Counted from the first letter of the stretch, positions 11,842-21,440 are shown. The stretch: DNA of 64,000 bases from Ectothiorhodospira marina (GCF_900109495.1 NZ_FOAA01000002.1:124001-188000), one strand, 5' to 3'. Made by a program: numbers and translations. The notes: a model not told the origin generated them from the letters alone.

Positions 11842-13203
11842 TCAGGGGCCCTCCAGGCCCAGTCGGTATAATCGAAAACCCAGTTGGCGCATGCTCAGCC
11901 CAAGCCTTTGCGCTGTTTTCTCCCGATCGCCGCCGACCGCCTCCAGGGCCTCCAGGATCACCCGCTTTTCCTCATGGGCCAGGCGTTCCTCCAGTGGCTC
12001 CCGGCCGGTGTCCGCCGCCGGGGCGGGCGGTTCCGCGGCCCGGGGGAGTTGCAGGTCTTCTGCCTCGATGAGATCCCCGTCACACAGCGTGGCGGCTCGC
12101 TCCAGGATATTTTCCAGCTCCCGCACATTGCCCGGATAGTGATAACCGGCCAACTGGGTCATGGCCGCCCCACTCAGGCGCCTGGGGGATTCCCCCCAGC
12201 GCTCGGCCAACCGCCCAAGGATGTAGTCGGCCAGCCGGGGCAGATCTTCAAGCCGCTCGCGCAGGCTGGGTACCTTGAGTTCGATGACATTGAGGCGGTA
12301 ATACAGGTCCTGGCGAAAGCGGCCGTTTTCCACCTCGGTGGCCAGATCCTTGTGGGAGGCCGAGAGGATGCGTACATCCACGGCGATCTCGCGGGCCGCG
12401 CCTACCGGCTTGATGGCCCGTTCCTGGATGGCGCGCAGCAGTTTCACCTGCATGTGCAGGGGCAGTTCCGCGACCTCGTCCAGAAACAGGGTGCCTCCCT
12501 GTGCGGCCTGGAACAGGCCCTGCTTGTCGGTGACGGCTCCGGTGAAGCTGCCCTTGATATGCCCGAAGAATTCACTCTCCATGAGCTCGGCGGGGATGGC
12601 GCCACAGTTGACGGGCACCAGGGGGCGTTCGGCCCGCGGGCCCAGCCGGTGGATCTCCTGGGCCACACGCTCCTTGCCGCTGCCCGACTCGCCCAGGATG
12701 TACACGGGGGCCTGACTGCGGGCCAGCTTGGCGATGGTGGCCTTGAGCCTGAGCATGGCCGGGGCGTTGCCCAGCAGGTTGTCGTTCTCCTGGCTGGCCT
12801 CGTGGGCCCGATCGATGCGGGCAGTGGACGTTGGCGCCGAGAGTTTGAGGGCACTGCTCACCAGGTCCCGCAGGGTGGTGAGGTCGACGGGTTTGGAAAC
12901 GAAGTCGAAGGCACCGGACTTGAGTGCCTGTACGGCCGTATCCATGCTGCCATAGGCCGTGATCACCGCCACCGGCAGGCAGGGGTGATGGGCCTGGATG
13001 TGTTCCACCAGTTCGATGCCGTCACCGTCGGGCAGACGCATGTCGGTGAGGCACAGATCAAAGGCCTCACTGCCCAGCAGGGCCTTGGCGTCGCGCACCG
13101 ATCCGACAGAGCGGGTATGCAGTTTCATGCGGCCCAGGGTGATCTCCAGGAGTTCCCGGATGTCCGGTTCATCGTCGATGATCAGTACGTGCTGGATGCC
13201 CAT
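11842..13203 (-). CDS. pilR: Sigma-54-dependent response regulator PilR
   Basis: NtrC-family activator, expected to turn on pilA with RpoN when phosphorylated by PilS. 453 residues. Receiver domain 1-120 has the acidic pair DDEPD and phospho-acceptor D in DLCLTDMRLPDGDG. The AAA+ domain (about 145-380) has Walker A GESGSGKE, and its sigma-54 loop reads GSFTGA instead of GAFTGA, a natural variant. A C-terminal Fis-type helix-turn-helix covers the last 50 residues. It starts 21 bases after pilS, forming a two-component pair beside its pilus target genes. Confidence 0.95.
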   Translation of the reverse strand: MGIQHVLIIDDEPDIRELLEITLGRMKLHTRSVGSVRDAKALLGSEAFDLCLTDMRLPDGDGIELVEHIQAHHPCLPVAVITAYGSMDTAVQALKSGAFDFVSKPVDLTTLRDLVSSALKLSAPTSTARIDRAHEASQENDNLLGNAPAMLRLKATIAKLARSQAPVYILGESGSGKERVAQEIHRLGPRAERPLVPVNCGAIPAELMESEFFGHIKGSFTGAVTDKQGLFQAAQGGTLFLDEVAELPLHMQVKLLRAIQERAIKPVGAAREIAVDVRILSASHKDLATEVENGRFRQDLYYRLNVIELKVPSLRERLEDLPRLADYILGRLAERWGESPRRLSGAAMTQLAGYHYPGNVRELENILERAATLCDGDLIEAEDLQLPRAAEPPAPAADTGREPLEERLAHEEKRVILEALEAVGGDREKTAQRLGLSMRQLGFRLYRLGLEGP

Positions 13204-13224
13204 GGCGTCTTTATCGGCAGCGGC

Positions 13225-14865
13225 TCAAGGGGCCGGTTCGGTTGCGGTGTGTTCGGGCATGGGGAACCGGATGCGAAAACAACTGCCGCCGGTGGGCAGG
13301 GGCAGGTATTCCAGTCCACCTCCATTGTTCTCGCACAGTTCCCGTGCAATGTATAGCCCGAGCCCGGTGCCCTGGTTGCCGGACGTCACGAAGGGTTCGA
13401 AGAGTTGACGCGCGATGCCGGGCTTGACCCCGTGGCCTTCGTCGATCACATCCACCACGGGTTGCCGGGAGATGTCCTGGGTGCCGCCCTGAATGCGGAT
13501 GCGCGGCGGCTCGCCAGCGCGGGTGCCATAGCGTAGGGCATTCACGCACAGATTCCACAGAACCTGGTGGAGTTGTTCCGGATCGAAACGCCCGCGGGCA
13601 TCATCGGGCCGGATGGCCACCTGCAGTTGGACCGGTTCCAGATGGTAATGCCGCCGGAACTCCTCCGTAAACCGTTCCAGCCAGGGCTTGAGGTACAGGG
13701 ACTCCCCCCGAGGCGAAGCCTGTCGGGAGAGGCCGAGGATGTTCTGGATCAGCGCGTTCATGCGCTGGCTCTGATCCTGGATGATCCCTGCCAGGCGGCG
13801 ATCCGCCGGGTCCAGGGATTCCGATTCTCCCAGTAGTTGGGCCGCATGGCTGATGGCCCCCAGGGGGTTGCGGATCTCGTGGGCAATACTGGCGGTCAGG
13901 CGGCCCAGTGAGGCCAGCTTGATGGCCTGCATCTGCCGATGCAGCTCGGCGGTATCCTCCAGAAAAATCAGGGTCCCCACGGCACGATCCACCCCCAGTC
14001 GGGTAAATCGTACCCGCAACTCCGGCCCGTAAGCCCCTGCCTCCAGGGTCTGATGGCTTTGGGTACCTGGCTTTGCCAGCCAGTCTTGCAGGGCAGCCTC
14101 GATCTGTGGGGATATCTTTTCAAGGTCGCTGGGGTTGTCGGGGCTGGGATTGCCCAGCAACCCCCAGGCCGCTTCGTTGATCAGATGCACATGGCCGGTG
14201 TCATTCACGACGATGACACCTGATTGCATGCGCTCGATGATGTGGGCATTGAGTTCGGCCATGTTGGCCAGGTCCACACTGTGACGCTCCGCCCGCGCCT
14301 CGCTCTCCCGCACCCGGCGGGACAGCACCAGCCCCAGCAGGGCCGTGGCGAACAGGGCAGCACCCAGCAGCCCCGTCTGGGTCAGCGCCGCGTCCCGGGT
14401 GGGGTCGACCAGATAGCCGTGTATCTGCGCCAGCAGCAGAGCGATGGAGCCCAGCGCCGCAAAGAACAGCGCCGGGCGTCCCGGGGCCAGCACACTCAGT
14501 CCGACCATGGCCGGAATGGTGAGCATGCCCAGGCCGCTGCTCACGCCGCCGCTGGCGTACATGAGCAGGGTGATGCACAGGGTATCGGTGATGGCCTGGG
14601 TGTAGACCTGGATCTCCGCCGAGGGCGTGTACAATCGCGCCGCCGTGCCGAATCCGAAGCTCAGCACCAGGTATAGGGACGCGCACAGCAAAAACAGGCG
14701 CGGGTGGGACTGCCCCAGGGTTTCCGGGCCGGTGCCCAGCACCACCAGGGCCACCAGCATCCCGGCAACAAAGAACCGATACAGGCTGAACAGTCGGAGC
14801 GCCCGCCAGACATCGTCCATGGGGCGCCGTGTCCAGCCAGGACGGGACAGGCCGAAGAGCTTCAT
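13225..14865 (-). CDS. pilS: Membrane sensor histidine kinase PilS
   Basis: Sensor kinase partner of PilR. 546 residues: about six membrane helices in residues 20-190, a PAS domain near 210-320 (MQSGVIVVNDTGHVHLINEA), the H-box ASIAHEIRNPLGAISHAAQ with the phospho-acceptor His, and a C-terminal HATPase with N box LWNLCVNALRYG and G boxes DEGHGV and GTGLGLYIA. An internal ATG (14820) could start a shorter form lacking 15 residues. In Pseudomonas, PilS monitors pilin in the membrane; the same role is inferred. Confidence 0.94.
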   Translation of the reverse strand: MKLFGLSRPGWTRRPMDDVWRALRLFSLYRFFVAGMLVALVVLGTGPETLGQSHPRLFLLCASLYLVLSFGFGTAARLYTPSAEIQVYTQAITDTLCITLLMYASGGVSSGLGMLTIPAMVGLSVLAPGRPALFFAALGSIALLLAQIHGYLVDPTRDAALTQTGLLGAALFATALLGLVLSRRVRESEARAERHSVDLANMAELNAHIIERMQSGVIVVNDTGHVHLINEAAWGLLGNPSPDNPSDLEKISPQIEAALQDWLAKPGTQSHQTLEAGAYGPELRVRFTRLGVDRAVGTLIFLEDTAELHRQMQAIKLASLGRLTASIAHEIRNPLGAISHAAQLLGESESLDPADRRLAGIIQDQSQRMNALIQNILGLSRQASPRGESLYLKPWLERFTEEFRRHYHLEPVQLQVAIRPDDARGRFDPEQLHQVLWNLCVNALRYGTRAGEPPRIRIQGGTQDISRQPVVDVIDEGHGVKPGIARQLFEPFVTSGNQGTGLGLYIARELCENNGGGLEYLPLPTGGSCFRIRFPMPEHTATEPAP

Positions 14866-14916
14866 GCCCCGTCAGGCGGGGGCGGCAGGGCGAGGGGAGT
14901 CATGCCGCGACGCGTG

Positions 14917-15159
14917 TTATTCTCGTGTAGACTCTTGAGCGAGTGCCAGATCCCGGTGATCGTTGGAGCAGAAGGCCCGCGGGCCTTCCTTCACCGCTTC
15001 ATTCTCCGGTACGTGCAGGCCACAGTACTCACAACGCAGCATGTGACCGGAACTCACCTGCTGTGGGTGTTTGGGGCGTTTCACGTCCGGTGTTTTAAGC
15101 AGCAGTCGGACCACCATGAAGACCAGTACGAAGGCGGCAATCAGGAACAGGATGTTCAT
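14917..15159 (-). CDS. PP0621-family small membrane-anchored zinc-ribbon-like protein
   Basis: 80 residues; family known only as conserved hypothetical. One N-terminal membrane helix (ILFLIAAFVLVFMVVRLLL), a basic linker, then a metal-binding-type motif CEYCGLHVPENEA and a second half FCSNDHRD, which could complete a Cys3His or Cys4-like zinc site facing the cytoplasm. It sits 51 bases upstream of pilS on the same strand, a neighbourhood seen in other gammaproteobacteria. Function unknown. It is divergent from sucC, with a 148-bp shared upstream region. Confidence 0.88.
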   Translation of the reverse strand: MNILFLIAAFVLVFMVVRLLLKTPDVKRPKHPQQVSSGHMLRCEYCGLHVPENEAVKEGPRAFCSNDHRDLALAQESTRE

Positions 15160-15307
15160 GGGTACGGTGATTCGGGTTTGAGTGGTGTATAAAAAGGTAC
15201 TACATAAAAGGCGTCGGCAGTGAGTATGTGATCAGCCATTCCGGGTCTGACCCTTGATGCATCGGGCGACCCGCCGGCGAAATTCACCCCTTTGATACTC
15301 AGGATCC

Positions 15308-16474
15308 ATGAACCTTCACGAATTTCAGGCCAAGACCCTGTTCAGAGAACACCAGATCCCCGTGCCCGAGGGGGTCCCCATTCAGCGTCCCGAGGATGTG
15401 GACGAGGCCATGGAGCAACTGGGCGGTGATGCCTGGGTGGTCAAGGCCCAGGTTCATGCGGGTGGCCGGGGCAAGGCCGGTGGGGTCAAGCGGGTGCGGG
15501 GGCGCGGCGAGTTGCTGGCGGCCGTGTCGGATCTGCTGGGGACCACCCTGGTGACCCACCAGACCGGCCCCGAGGGTCTGCCGGTCAATACCTTGTTGAT
15601 GGAGTCCCTTACCGATATCCAGCGGGAGCTCTACGTGAGCCTGCTGGTGGATCGTGGCACCCGCAGGGTGGCGGTGATGGTCTCCGCCGCCGGGGGCATG
15701 GATATCGAGGAGGTGGCCGCCAAGACCCCTGAAAGACTGCTCACCCAGTTTGTCGATCCGGCCGCCGGCATCATGCCCTACCAGGGGCGTCGGGCAGCCT
15801 TCGCCCTGGGCCTGGAAGGCAAGCAGGTGGGAGCCTTCGTGAAGCTGCTCACCCGGCTGTATCAACTCTTCGTCGATAGTGACGCCAGTCTGGTGGAGAT
15901 CAACCCCCTGGTGGTCACCGGCAACGGCGAGCTCATCGCCCTGGACGCCAAGGTGAACATCGACGACAACGCCCTGTACCGTCGCCCGGCTCTGGCAGGC
16001 ATGCGCGACATCTCCCAGGAGGAGGCACGCGAGGCCCAGGCACGGGAACACGAACTGAACTACGTGCGACTGGATGGCAACATCGGTTGCATGGTCAACG
16101 GCGCCGGCCTGGCCATGGCCACCATGGACCTGATCAAGCTCCATGGGGGCGAGCCTGCCAATTTCCTGGACGTGGGAGGCGGTACCACTGCGGCGCGGGT
16201 GGCCGAGGCCTTCAAGCTGATCCTCTCCGATGATGCGGTGAAGGCGGTGTTCGTGAACATCTTCGGCGGTATCGTGCGCTGCGATCTGATTGCCGAGGGG
16301 ATCATCGCGGCGGTCAAGGAAGTGCATATCACCGTCCCGGTGGTGGTGCGGCTGGAAGGCACCAACGTGGAACAGGGGCGCCAACTCCTGGCGGACAGTG
16401 GCTTCAACATCATCACCGCACCCAGCCTGACCGAGGGCGCCCAGCAGGTGGTCAAGGCGGCCTCCGAGGCCTGA
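15308..16474 (+). CDS. sucC: Succinate-CoA ligase, beta subunit SucC
   Basis: ADP- or GDP-forming succinyl-CoA synthetase beta chain of the TCA cycle. 388 residues, family length. ATP-grasp domain at the N-terminus ([38 protein letters not shown]), metal and nucleotide site in [19 protein letters not shown], and the CoA-ligase domain with [16 protein letters not shown] and [23 protein letters not shown] precedes ATG. Forms an operon with sucD, 59 bases downstream; the usual sucAB/lpdA genes are not adjacent. Confidence 0.97.
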   Translation: MNLHEFQAKTLFREHQIPVPEGVPIQRPEDVDEAMEQLGGDAWVVKAQVHAGGRGKAGGVKRVRGRGELLAAVSDLLGTTLVTHQTGPEGLPVNTLLMESLTDIQRELYVSLLVDRGTRRVAVMVSAAGGMDIEEVAAKTPERLLTQFVDPAAGIMPYQGRRAAFALGLEGKQVGAFVKLLTRLYQLFVDSDASLVEINPLVVTGNGELIALDAKVNIDDNALYRRPALAGMRDISQEEAREAQAREHELNYVRLDGNIGCMVNGAGLAMATMDLIKLHGGEPANFLDVGGGTTAARVAEAFKLILSDDAVKAVFVNIFGGIVRCDLIAEGIIAAVKEVHITVPVVVRLEGTNVEQGRQLLADSGFNIITAPSLTEGAQQVVKAASEA

Positions 16475-16533
16475 CCGGATCACTCCCATCCCGACGAATC
16501 AGCCAGACTCACAAGGGCGGACACGGACTTTTC

Positions 16534-17403
16534 ATGAGCATCCTGATCGACAAGAACACCCGCGTCATCTGCCAGGGCTTTACCGGCAAGCAGGGCACTT
16601 TCCATTCGGAGCAGGCCATCGCCTATGGGACCTGCATGGTGGGAGGGGTCACCCCGGGTAAGGGGGGGCAGACTCACCTGGAACTGCCCGTTTTTGACAC
16701 CGTGCATGATGCGGTCACAGAGGCGGGCGCCCAGGCCACCATGATCTACGTGCCGGCTGCCTTCGCGGCAGACGCCATCCTGGAAGCAGCGGATGCGGGC
16801 ATTCAGGTCATCGTCTGCATCACCGAAGGCATTCCGGTGCTGGACATGCTTCGCGTTCGGGCAGCCCTGGCGGGCAGTTCGGCGCGCCTCATCGGCCCCA
16901 ATTGTCCGGGCGTGATCACCCCGGGGGCCTGCAAGATCGGCATCATGCCGGGGCATATTCACGAGCCCGGCCGGGTGGGTATCGTCTCTCGCTCCGGTAC
17001 CCTGACCTACGAGGCCGTGAAACAGACCACCGACGCTGGCCTGGGGCAGAGTACCTGCGTGGGCATTGGCGGCGACCCCATCCATGGCATGAACTTCGTG
17101 GACTGTCTGGAACTGTTCGAGCAGGACCCGCAGACCGAAGGCATCATCATGGTGGGCGAGATCGGTGGCACCGCCGAGGAAGAGGCCGCCGCCTATATCC
17201 AGAAACACGTCAGCAAGCCCGTGGTCGCCTACATTGCCGGCGTGACGGCCCCGCCGGGGCGGCGCATGGGCCATGCCGGGGCCATTATCTCCGGGGGGCA
17301 GGGTACGGCAGACCAGAAATTTGCGGCCCTGGAGGCGGCTGGCGTGGCCGTGGTCCATTCTCCCGCCGACATGGGCCAGCGCCTCAAGGAATTGCTGGGC
17401 TGA
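16534..17403 (+). CDS. sucD: Succinate-CoA ligase, alpha subunit SucD
   Basis: Alpha chain holding the CoA site and the phospho-histidine. 289 residues. CoA-binding Rossmann part begins [20 protein letters not shown]. The catalytic His is in [20 protein letters not shown], and the acidic residue contacting it in [13 protein letters not shown]. Works as a heterodimer or heterotetramer with SucC in the cytoplasm. A strong terminator follows within 25 bases, closing the operon. Confidence 0.97.
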   Translation: MSILIDKNTRVICQGFTGKQGTFHSEQAIAYGTCMVGGVTPGKGGQTHLELPVFDTVHDAVTEAGAQATMIYVPAAFAADAILEAADAGIQVIVCITEGIPVLDMLRVRAALAGSSARLIGPNCPGVITPGACKIGIMPGHIHEPGRVGIVSRSGTLTYEAVKQTTDAGLGQSTCVGIGGDPIHGMNFVDCLELFEQDPQTEGIIMVGEIGGTAEEEAAAYIQKHVSKPVVAYIAGVTAPPGRRMGHAGAIISGGQGTADQKFAALEAAGVAVVHSPADMGQRLKELLG

Positions 17404-17427
17404 GGGCGTCGCATCCCGACATGACCC

Positions 17428-17478
17428 GGGCCCGGGTCCGGGCGACGTTTGCCGTCGCCGGTCCCGGGCCCTTTTCTG
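17428..17478 (+). terminator. Rho-independent terminator after sucCD
   Basis: A GC-rich arm (17428-17447) and its near-perfect complement (17453-17471) form a stem of about 18 bp with one bulge, followed by TTTTCTGT. It lies between the sucD stop and the nadE start. Confidence 0.85.
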
Positions 17479-17499
17479 TATAGAGACCGCATTGATTCC

Positions 17500-19134
17500 A
17501 TGACTCAGACCGTGAAGATCGCCTTGGCCCAGATGAACCTCATGGTGGGCGACGTTGAAGGCAACGCCGAGCGAATCATCCAGGCCGCTTGCCAGGCCCG
17601 CGACCGCCATGAGGCTCAGTTGGTTCTGTTCCCCGAGTTGGCCCTGACCGGCTACCCACCGGAAGACCTGCTCATGCGCGGCAGCCTGCTGGACCGAGTT
17701 GTGCAGGCCCTTGATGAGGTGGCCGCCCAGGTACGGGGTATCGATGTCCTGTTGGGGGCACCGCTTCGCGACCGCGGCGGCCTATGCAATGCGGCAGTAT
17801 GGCTGCGGGATGGTCAGGTGCTGGCCCGTTACGACAAGCAGGTCCTCCCCAACTACAGCGTCTTCGATGAAAAACGTTATTTCCGTCCCGGTGATGAAGC
17901 CTGCGTGGTGGAAGTGGGTGGACTGCCCATGGGCGTCACCGTCTGCGAGGATATCTGGCAGCCGGAGCCAGCCCAGCGGGCCCGGCAGGCTGGCGCGCGG
18001 CTCATCCTCAACATCAATGCCTCGCCCTTCCATCGGGATAAACACCAGGAGCGCCTGGAGGTGCTGCGTACGCGGGTGGCCGAGACCGGGCTGCCCATCG
18101 CCTATCTGAACCTGGTGGGCGGGCAGGACGAACTGGTGTTCGACGGCCATTCCATGGCGGTGGATGCCGAGGGCAGCTTGCGCTTGTGCGCCCCTCCCTG
18201 GCAAGAGGGCGTGTACCTGCTGGAGGTGCAGCACGATGCCGGAAATATCAGATTTTCCAGTGGGATCGTGGCGCCTCCCCAGCCGCCTGAAGCCAGCCTC
18301 TACGACGCCCTGGTGCTGGGGGTGCGTGACTACGTGAACAAGAATGGTTTCAAGGGGGCCGTGCTGGGCCTGTCCGGCGGGATCGACTCGGCCCTGACGC
18401 TATGTATTGCCGTGGATGCCCTGGGGCCGGACGCAGTGGAAGCCATCATGATGCCCTATCACTATACCGCCGGCATGAGCCGGGAGGATGCCGCGGCCCA
18501 GGCAAAGCTGCTGGGCGTGCGCTTTCGGGAGATCCCCATCGCGCCCATGGTGGAAGCCTTCATGGGCGGTCTGTCGGAGGCGTTTGCTGGCCTGGCCGCC
18601 GATACCACCGAGGAGAACATTCAGGCCCGTTGTCGAGGGACCATCCTGATGGCTTTCTCCAACAAGACCGGCCGCATGCTGCTCACCACCGGCAACAAGA
18701 GTGAAATGGCCGTGGGCTATGCCACCCTCTACGGGGACATGGCCGGGGGCTTCGCGCCTTTGAAGGATCTTGCCAAGCTATGGGTGTATCGCTTGGCACG
18801 CTACCGCAACCAGCGTGGACCTGCCATCCCGGAGCGGGTGATTGAACGTCCCCCCTCGGCGGAACTGGCCCCTGATCAGTGCGATGAGGACAGCCTCCCA
18901 CCATACGAGATCCTGGACGCCATCCTGGAGCGTTTTGTGGAGCGGGATGAATCCTTCTCTCGCATTGTCGATGCCGGCTACGACGAGGCAGTGGTCAGGC
19001 GGGTGATCGGCCTCGTCCTGCGCAATGAGTACAAACGCCGCCAAGCCCCCCCGGGTGTGCGGGTCACGCCGCGGGCCTTCGGCAAGGATCGGCGCTATCC
19101 CATTACATCCGGCTATGGCAGGCTGTTAAGATAA
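17500..19134 (+). CDS. nadE: Glutamine-dependent NAD+ synthase NadE
   Basis: Makes NAD+ from deamido-NAD+, ATP and glutamine. 544 residues in two domains. The N-terminal nitrilase-type glutaminase has its triad visible: Glu in FPELALTGYPPED, Lys in RYDKQVLPNYSVFDEKRYF and Cys in GVTVCEDIW. The C-terminal synthetase has PP-loop GLSGGIDSALTL and the ammonia-acceptor region GNKSEMAVGYATLYGDMAG. ATG 17500 is chosen; the frame runs 51 bases further upstream into the terminator. glnB follows 63 bases later, a common gammaproteobacterial neighbourhood. Confidence 0.97.
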   Translation: MTQTVKIALAQMNLMVGDVEGNAERIIQAACQARDRHEAQLVLFPELALTGYPPEDLLMRGSLLDRVVQALDEVAAQVRGIDVLLGAPLRDRGGLCNAAVWLRDGQVLARYDKQVLPNYSVFDEKRYFRPGDEACVVEVGGLPMGVTVCEDIWQPEPAQRARQAGARLILNINASPFHRDKHQERLEVLRTRVAETGLPIAYLNLVGGQDELVFDGHSMAVDAEGSLRLCAPPWQEGVYLLEVQHDAGNIRFSSGIVAPPQPPEASLYDALVLGVRDYVNKNGFKGAVLGLSGGIDSALTLCIAVDALGPDAVEAIMMPYHYTAGMSREDAAAQAKLLGVRFREIPIAPMVEAFMGGLSEAFAGLAADTTEENIQARCRGTILMAFSNKTGRMLLTTGNKSEMAVGYATLYGDMAGGFAPLKDLAKLWVYRLARYRNQRGPAIPERVIERPPSAELAPDQCDEDSLPPYEILDAILERFVERDESFSRIVDAGYDEAVVRRVIGLVLRNEYKRRQAPPGVRVTPRAFGKDRRYPITSGYGRLLR

Positions 19135-19536
<402 letters not shown>

Positions 19537-19612
19537 GCCCCCTGGGCCAGAGGGCGGCCTTTGGATGCCATCCGGGTCACCTCTGGCGTCGTCGACTTCG
19601 GGTACACCGCCC

Positions 19613-19632
19613 GGGTCGTTCGCGAACGACCC
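19613..19632. repeat. REP-like perfect palindrome (T/A variant)
   Basis: A 20-bp perfect palindrome, GGGTCGTTCGCGAACGACCC, flanked by ACACCGCCC and CTAC. The same flanks and design recur at 27.2-27.6 kb and 58.3 kb, where the fourth base pair is C-G instead of T-A. Changes in both arms keep the pairing. Confidence 0.85.
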
Positions 19633-19650
19633 CTACAGGGTCAGGGATTA

Positions 19651-19734
19651 AAGGGGGCTGTCCCCATTACGGATGGAACGGCCCCCACCCCGATAAAAGG
19701 GGTCGATAAAAGGGGTCTGTCCCCATTACGGATG
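19651..19734 (+). repeat. Two short GGGG-CTGT-CCCC repeats followed by ATTACGGATG
   Basis: Copies at 19653-19665 and 19712-19724 read GGGG(G/T)CTGTCCCC and are both followed by ATTACGGATG. A third copy lies at 19923-19935. The GGGGACAGA complement also starts the large inverted repeat at 56.6 kb. Nothing coding is supported between 19537 and 19970. Confidence 0.7.
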
Positions 19735-19736
19735 CA

Positions 19737-19854
19737 GGTGTGCACCGGGGGCGAGGTGTTGTCAGCGGGTGTTCACCGCATGGATGCGGTGGCCAAGCCT
19801 ACAGGGACGTATTCACGGCGTCCCGCGGACAACACCTCGCCCCCGGTGCACACC
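19737..19854 (+). repeat. Nested-palindrome element, copy 1
   Basis: Two outer arms, 19737-19763 and 19828-19854, are perfect 27-bp reverse complements. They enclose a core of about 60 bases with two inner hairpins: CACCGCAT/ATGCGGTG (19774-19791) and GGGACG/CGTCCC (19804-19823). The core recurs almost identically on the minus strand at 31.7 kb inside arms of unrelated sequence. It is open in several frames, but the frames differ between copies and look non-coding. Confidence 0.85.
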
Positions 19855-19917
19855 GGTCGAAGCCTCCAGTCACCGCCCCCCGTCAACGAGACCCCGCAAA
19901 CCCGCCCCGAACGAGCC

Positions 19918-19945
19918 GAAAAGGGGTCTGTCCCCATTTTGGGGG
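19918..19945 (+). repeat. Third GGGGTCTGTCCCC repeat
   Basis: GGGGTCTGTCCCC at 19923-19935, preceded by AAAA and followed by ATTTTGGGGG. Same family as the copies at 19653 and 19712. It lies about 36 bases past the 3' end of the convergent nitroreductase gene. Confidence 0.6.
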
Positions 19946-19970
19946 ATGCCCCGCCAGTCGGCCCCGCTAT

Positions 19971-20492
19971 CTATCGGTAGGTCACGACCTCATCCAGGCG
20001 GCGCCGATGGGAAGCCTCCGGGATCTCCGCCGGATATCCTACACACAACAGTGCCACCGGACGCAGGCCGGACTCGAGCCCGAGCGCGTTGATCACCGCG
20101 TCCTCGTCGAAGAAACCCACCCACGTGGACCCCATCCCGGCAGCCACTACGGCCAGTTGCGCATAGGCGGCAGCGATGGTGGCATCCTGCAGCGCGTACA
20201 GCTCCCGCCCACGCTCACCATATTGTTGCTCGGCCCGTGCCGCGTCCGTGCAGAACACCAGGCACACCGGCGCCTGGGCGATGAAGGCCTGATCATGGGC
20301 GGCGCTCACCAGGGACTGGCGCAGTGCGGCATCCGTGATGCAGATGATCCGATAGGACTGCAGATCCCCCGCCGAAGGTGCAGTGACGGCAGTCTCCAGA
20401 ATGGCATGCAGCTTTTCCGGCTCCACGGGCATGTCGGGCTGGTAACTGCGGATGGAATGACGGTGCCTGACGGTCTGAAAGAAATCCCACAT
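19971..20492 (-). CDS. Nitroreductase family protein (FMN-dependent oxidoreductase)
   Basis: 173 residues from ATG 20492 (MWDFFQTVRHRHSIRSYQ). The N-terminal R-x-S-x-R motif (RHRHSIRSY) binds the FMN phosphate; TAPSAGDLQSYRIICI and the C-terminal LLCVGYPAEIPEASHRRRLDE are family-typical. It is likely a homodimeric NAD(P)H flavoprotein; the substrate cannot be told. The open frame extends upstream into bamD, but residues before MWDFF are not nitroreductase-like. It starts 44 bases after bamD on the same strand, so it is likely cotranscribed. Confidence 0.92.
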   Translation of the reverse strand: MWDFFQTVRHRHSIRSYQPDMPVEPEKLHAILETAVTAPSAGDLQSYRIICITDAALRQSLVSAAHDQAFIAQAPVCLVFCTDAARAEQQYGERGRELYALQDATIAAAYAQLAVVAAGMGSTWVGFFDEDAVINALGLESGLRPVALLCVGYPAEIPEASHRRRLDEVVTYR

Positions 20493-20536
20493 CCCGGTTG
20501 TCTCCTCGTGCCTGTGCGATGATCGGGCGCCCGACG

Positions 20537-21322
20537 TCAAACGGGTGCGCTGGTCCCATGTGGCAGGGCTGCCAGTTCGTCGGCCCTGTTCGGGAAATTC
20601 TGCCTCAGCACCCGCAGGGCATCCTCGGCCAGATCGTCCATGTCCAACTCCCGGTACGCCCGAACCATGATCTCCAGGGCGTCGGGCACGGCCCCCGAGC
20701 CGTCGTAATGCTCCAACACATATCGACCCCGCTGAGCGGCCGCCAGCCAAGCCCCGCGGCGCATGTAGAAGTCGGCCACATGCATCTCGTGGGCTGCCAG
20801 CATGTTGCGCAGCCGCACCATGCGCTCGCGTGAATCCTGCGCATAGCGGCTGTCGGGGAAATATTGCAGTAGAGTGCCAAAATCCTCGAAGGCAGTGCGC
20901 AGCGGCACCGGGTCACGGCGGGCCTGATCCTGCGGCACCCAGCGATTCAGGAAACTCTGGTCACGTTCATAGTTGGTCAGGCCCCGCAGATAATAGGCGT
21001 AGTCCGCATGGGGGTGACGGGGGTTCATCTGCAGGAATCGGTCGATGGCGGCGATGGCCATTTCCGGTTCCTGGGCCTTGTAATAGGCGTAGGCAATCTC
21101 CAGCTGCCCCTGCTGGGCGTGTCGACCAAAGGGGAACCGGGCCTCCAGGGTTTCGTAGTGTTCCACGGCCTGGTCATAATTGCCCCGCTCAAGCGCGGCC
21201 TTGGCCTCTTCGTAAAGCTGGCTGGCGGACCAGTCCCGCGTCGGGTCCTGGCGCATGGCGCCGCAGCCGGAGATCAGGGCGGCAAGGAGGATCAGGATCA
21301 GGGTATTACGAAGAGCGGACAT
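20537..21322 (-). CDS. bamD: Outer membrane assembly lipoprotein BamD
   Basis: Essential lipoprotein of the BAM complex that helps fold outer-membrane beta-barrels. 261 residues. Signal peptide with lipobox LISGC (ILILLAALISGCGAM); then about five TPR units, starting at YEEAKAALERGNYDQAVEHYE. The ATG at 21322 is preferred to a GTG three codons upstream. It is divergent from rluD, as in E. coli. An imperfectly shared 118-bp upstream region contains an 11-bp inverted repeat. Confidence 0.95.
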   Translation of the reverse strand: MSALRNTLILILLAALISGCGAMRQDPTRDWSASQLYEEAKAALERGNYDQAVEHYETLEARFPFGRHAQQGQLEIAYAYYKAQEPEMAIAAIDRFLQMNPRHPHADYAYYLRGLTNYERDQSFLNRWVPQDQARRDPVPLRTAFEDFGTLLQYFPDSRYAQDSRERMVRLRNMLAAHEMHVADFYMRRGAWLAAAQRGRYVLEHYDGSGAVPDALEIMVRAYRELDMDDLAEDALRVLRQNFPNRADELAALPHGTSAPV

Positions 21323-21362
21323 GGGGGCCACGGCGAATCAAGCATCAGCCCCAGAGTATACT

Positions 21363-21411
21363 AAGGACCCGGGCGGTAAAGCCATCGAAGTGGCGTGCGT
21401 CCCGGGTCCTT
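21363..21411. promoter_or_regulatory. Inverted repeat between divergent bamD and rluD
   Basis: AAGGACCCGGG (21363-21373) and CCCGGGTCCTT (21401-21411) are perfect 11-bp complements separated by 27 bases. Beside it, AGTATACT (about 21353-21360) is its own complement and supplies a TATACT -10-like box on both strands. It could be an operator, an RNA hairpin in the rluD leader, or a repeat. Confidence 0.4.
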
Positions 21412-21440
21412 CGACACCCACCAGACAGATGTGTGAATCC

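Noticed and set aside
19561-20522. Plus-strand ORFs across the glnB-nitroreductase gap
   Set aside because: They run through palindromic repeats and antisense to the nitroreductase gene; no homology recognised.
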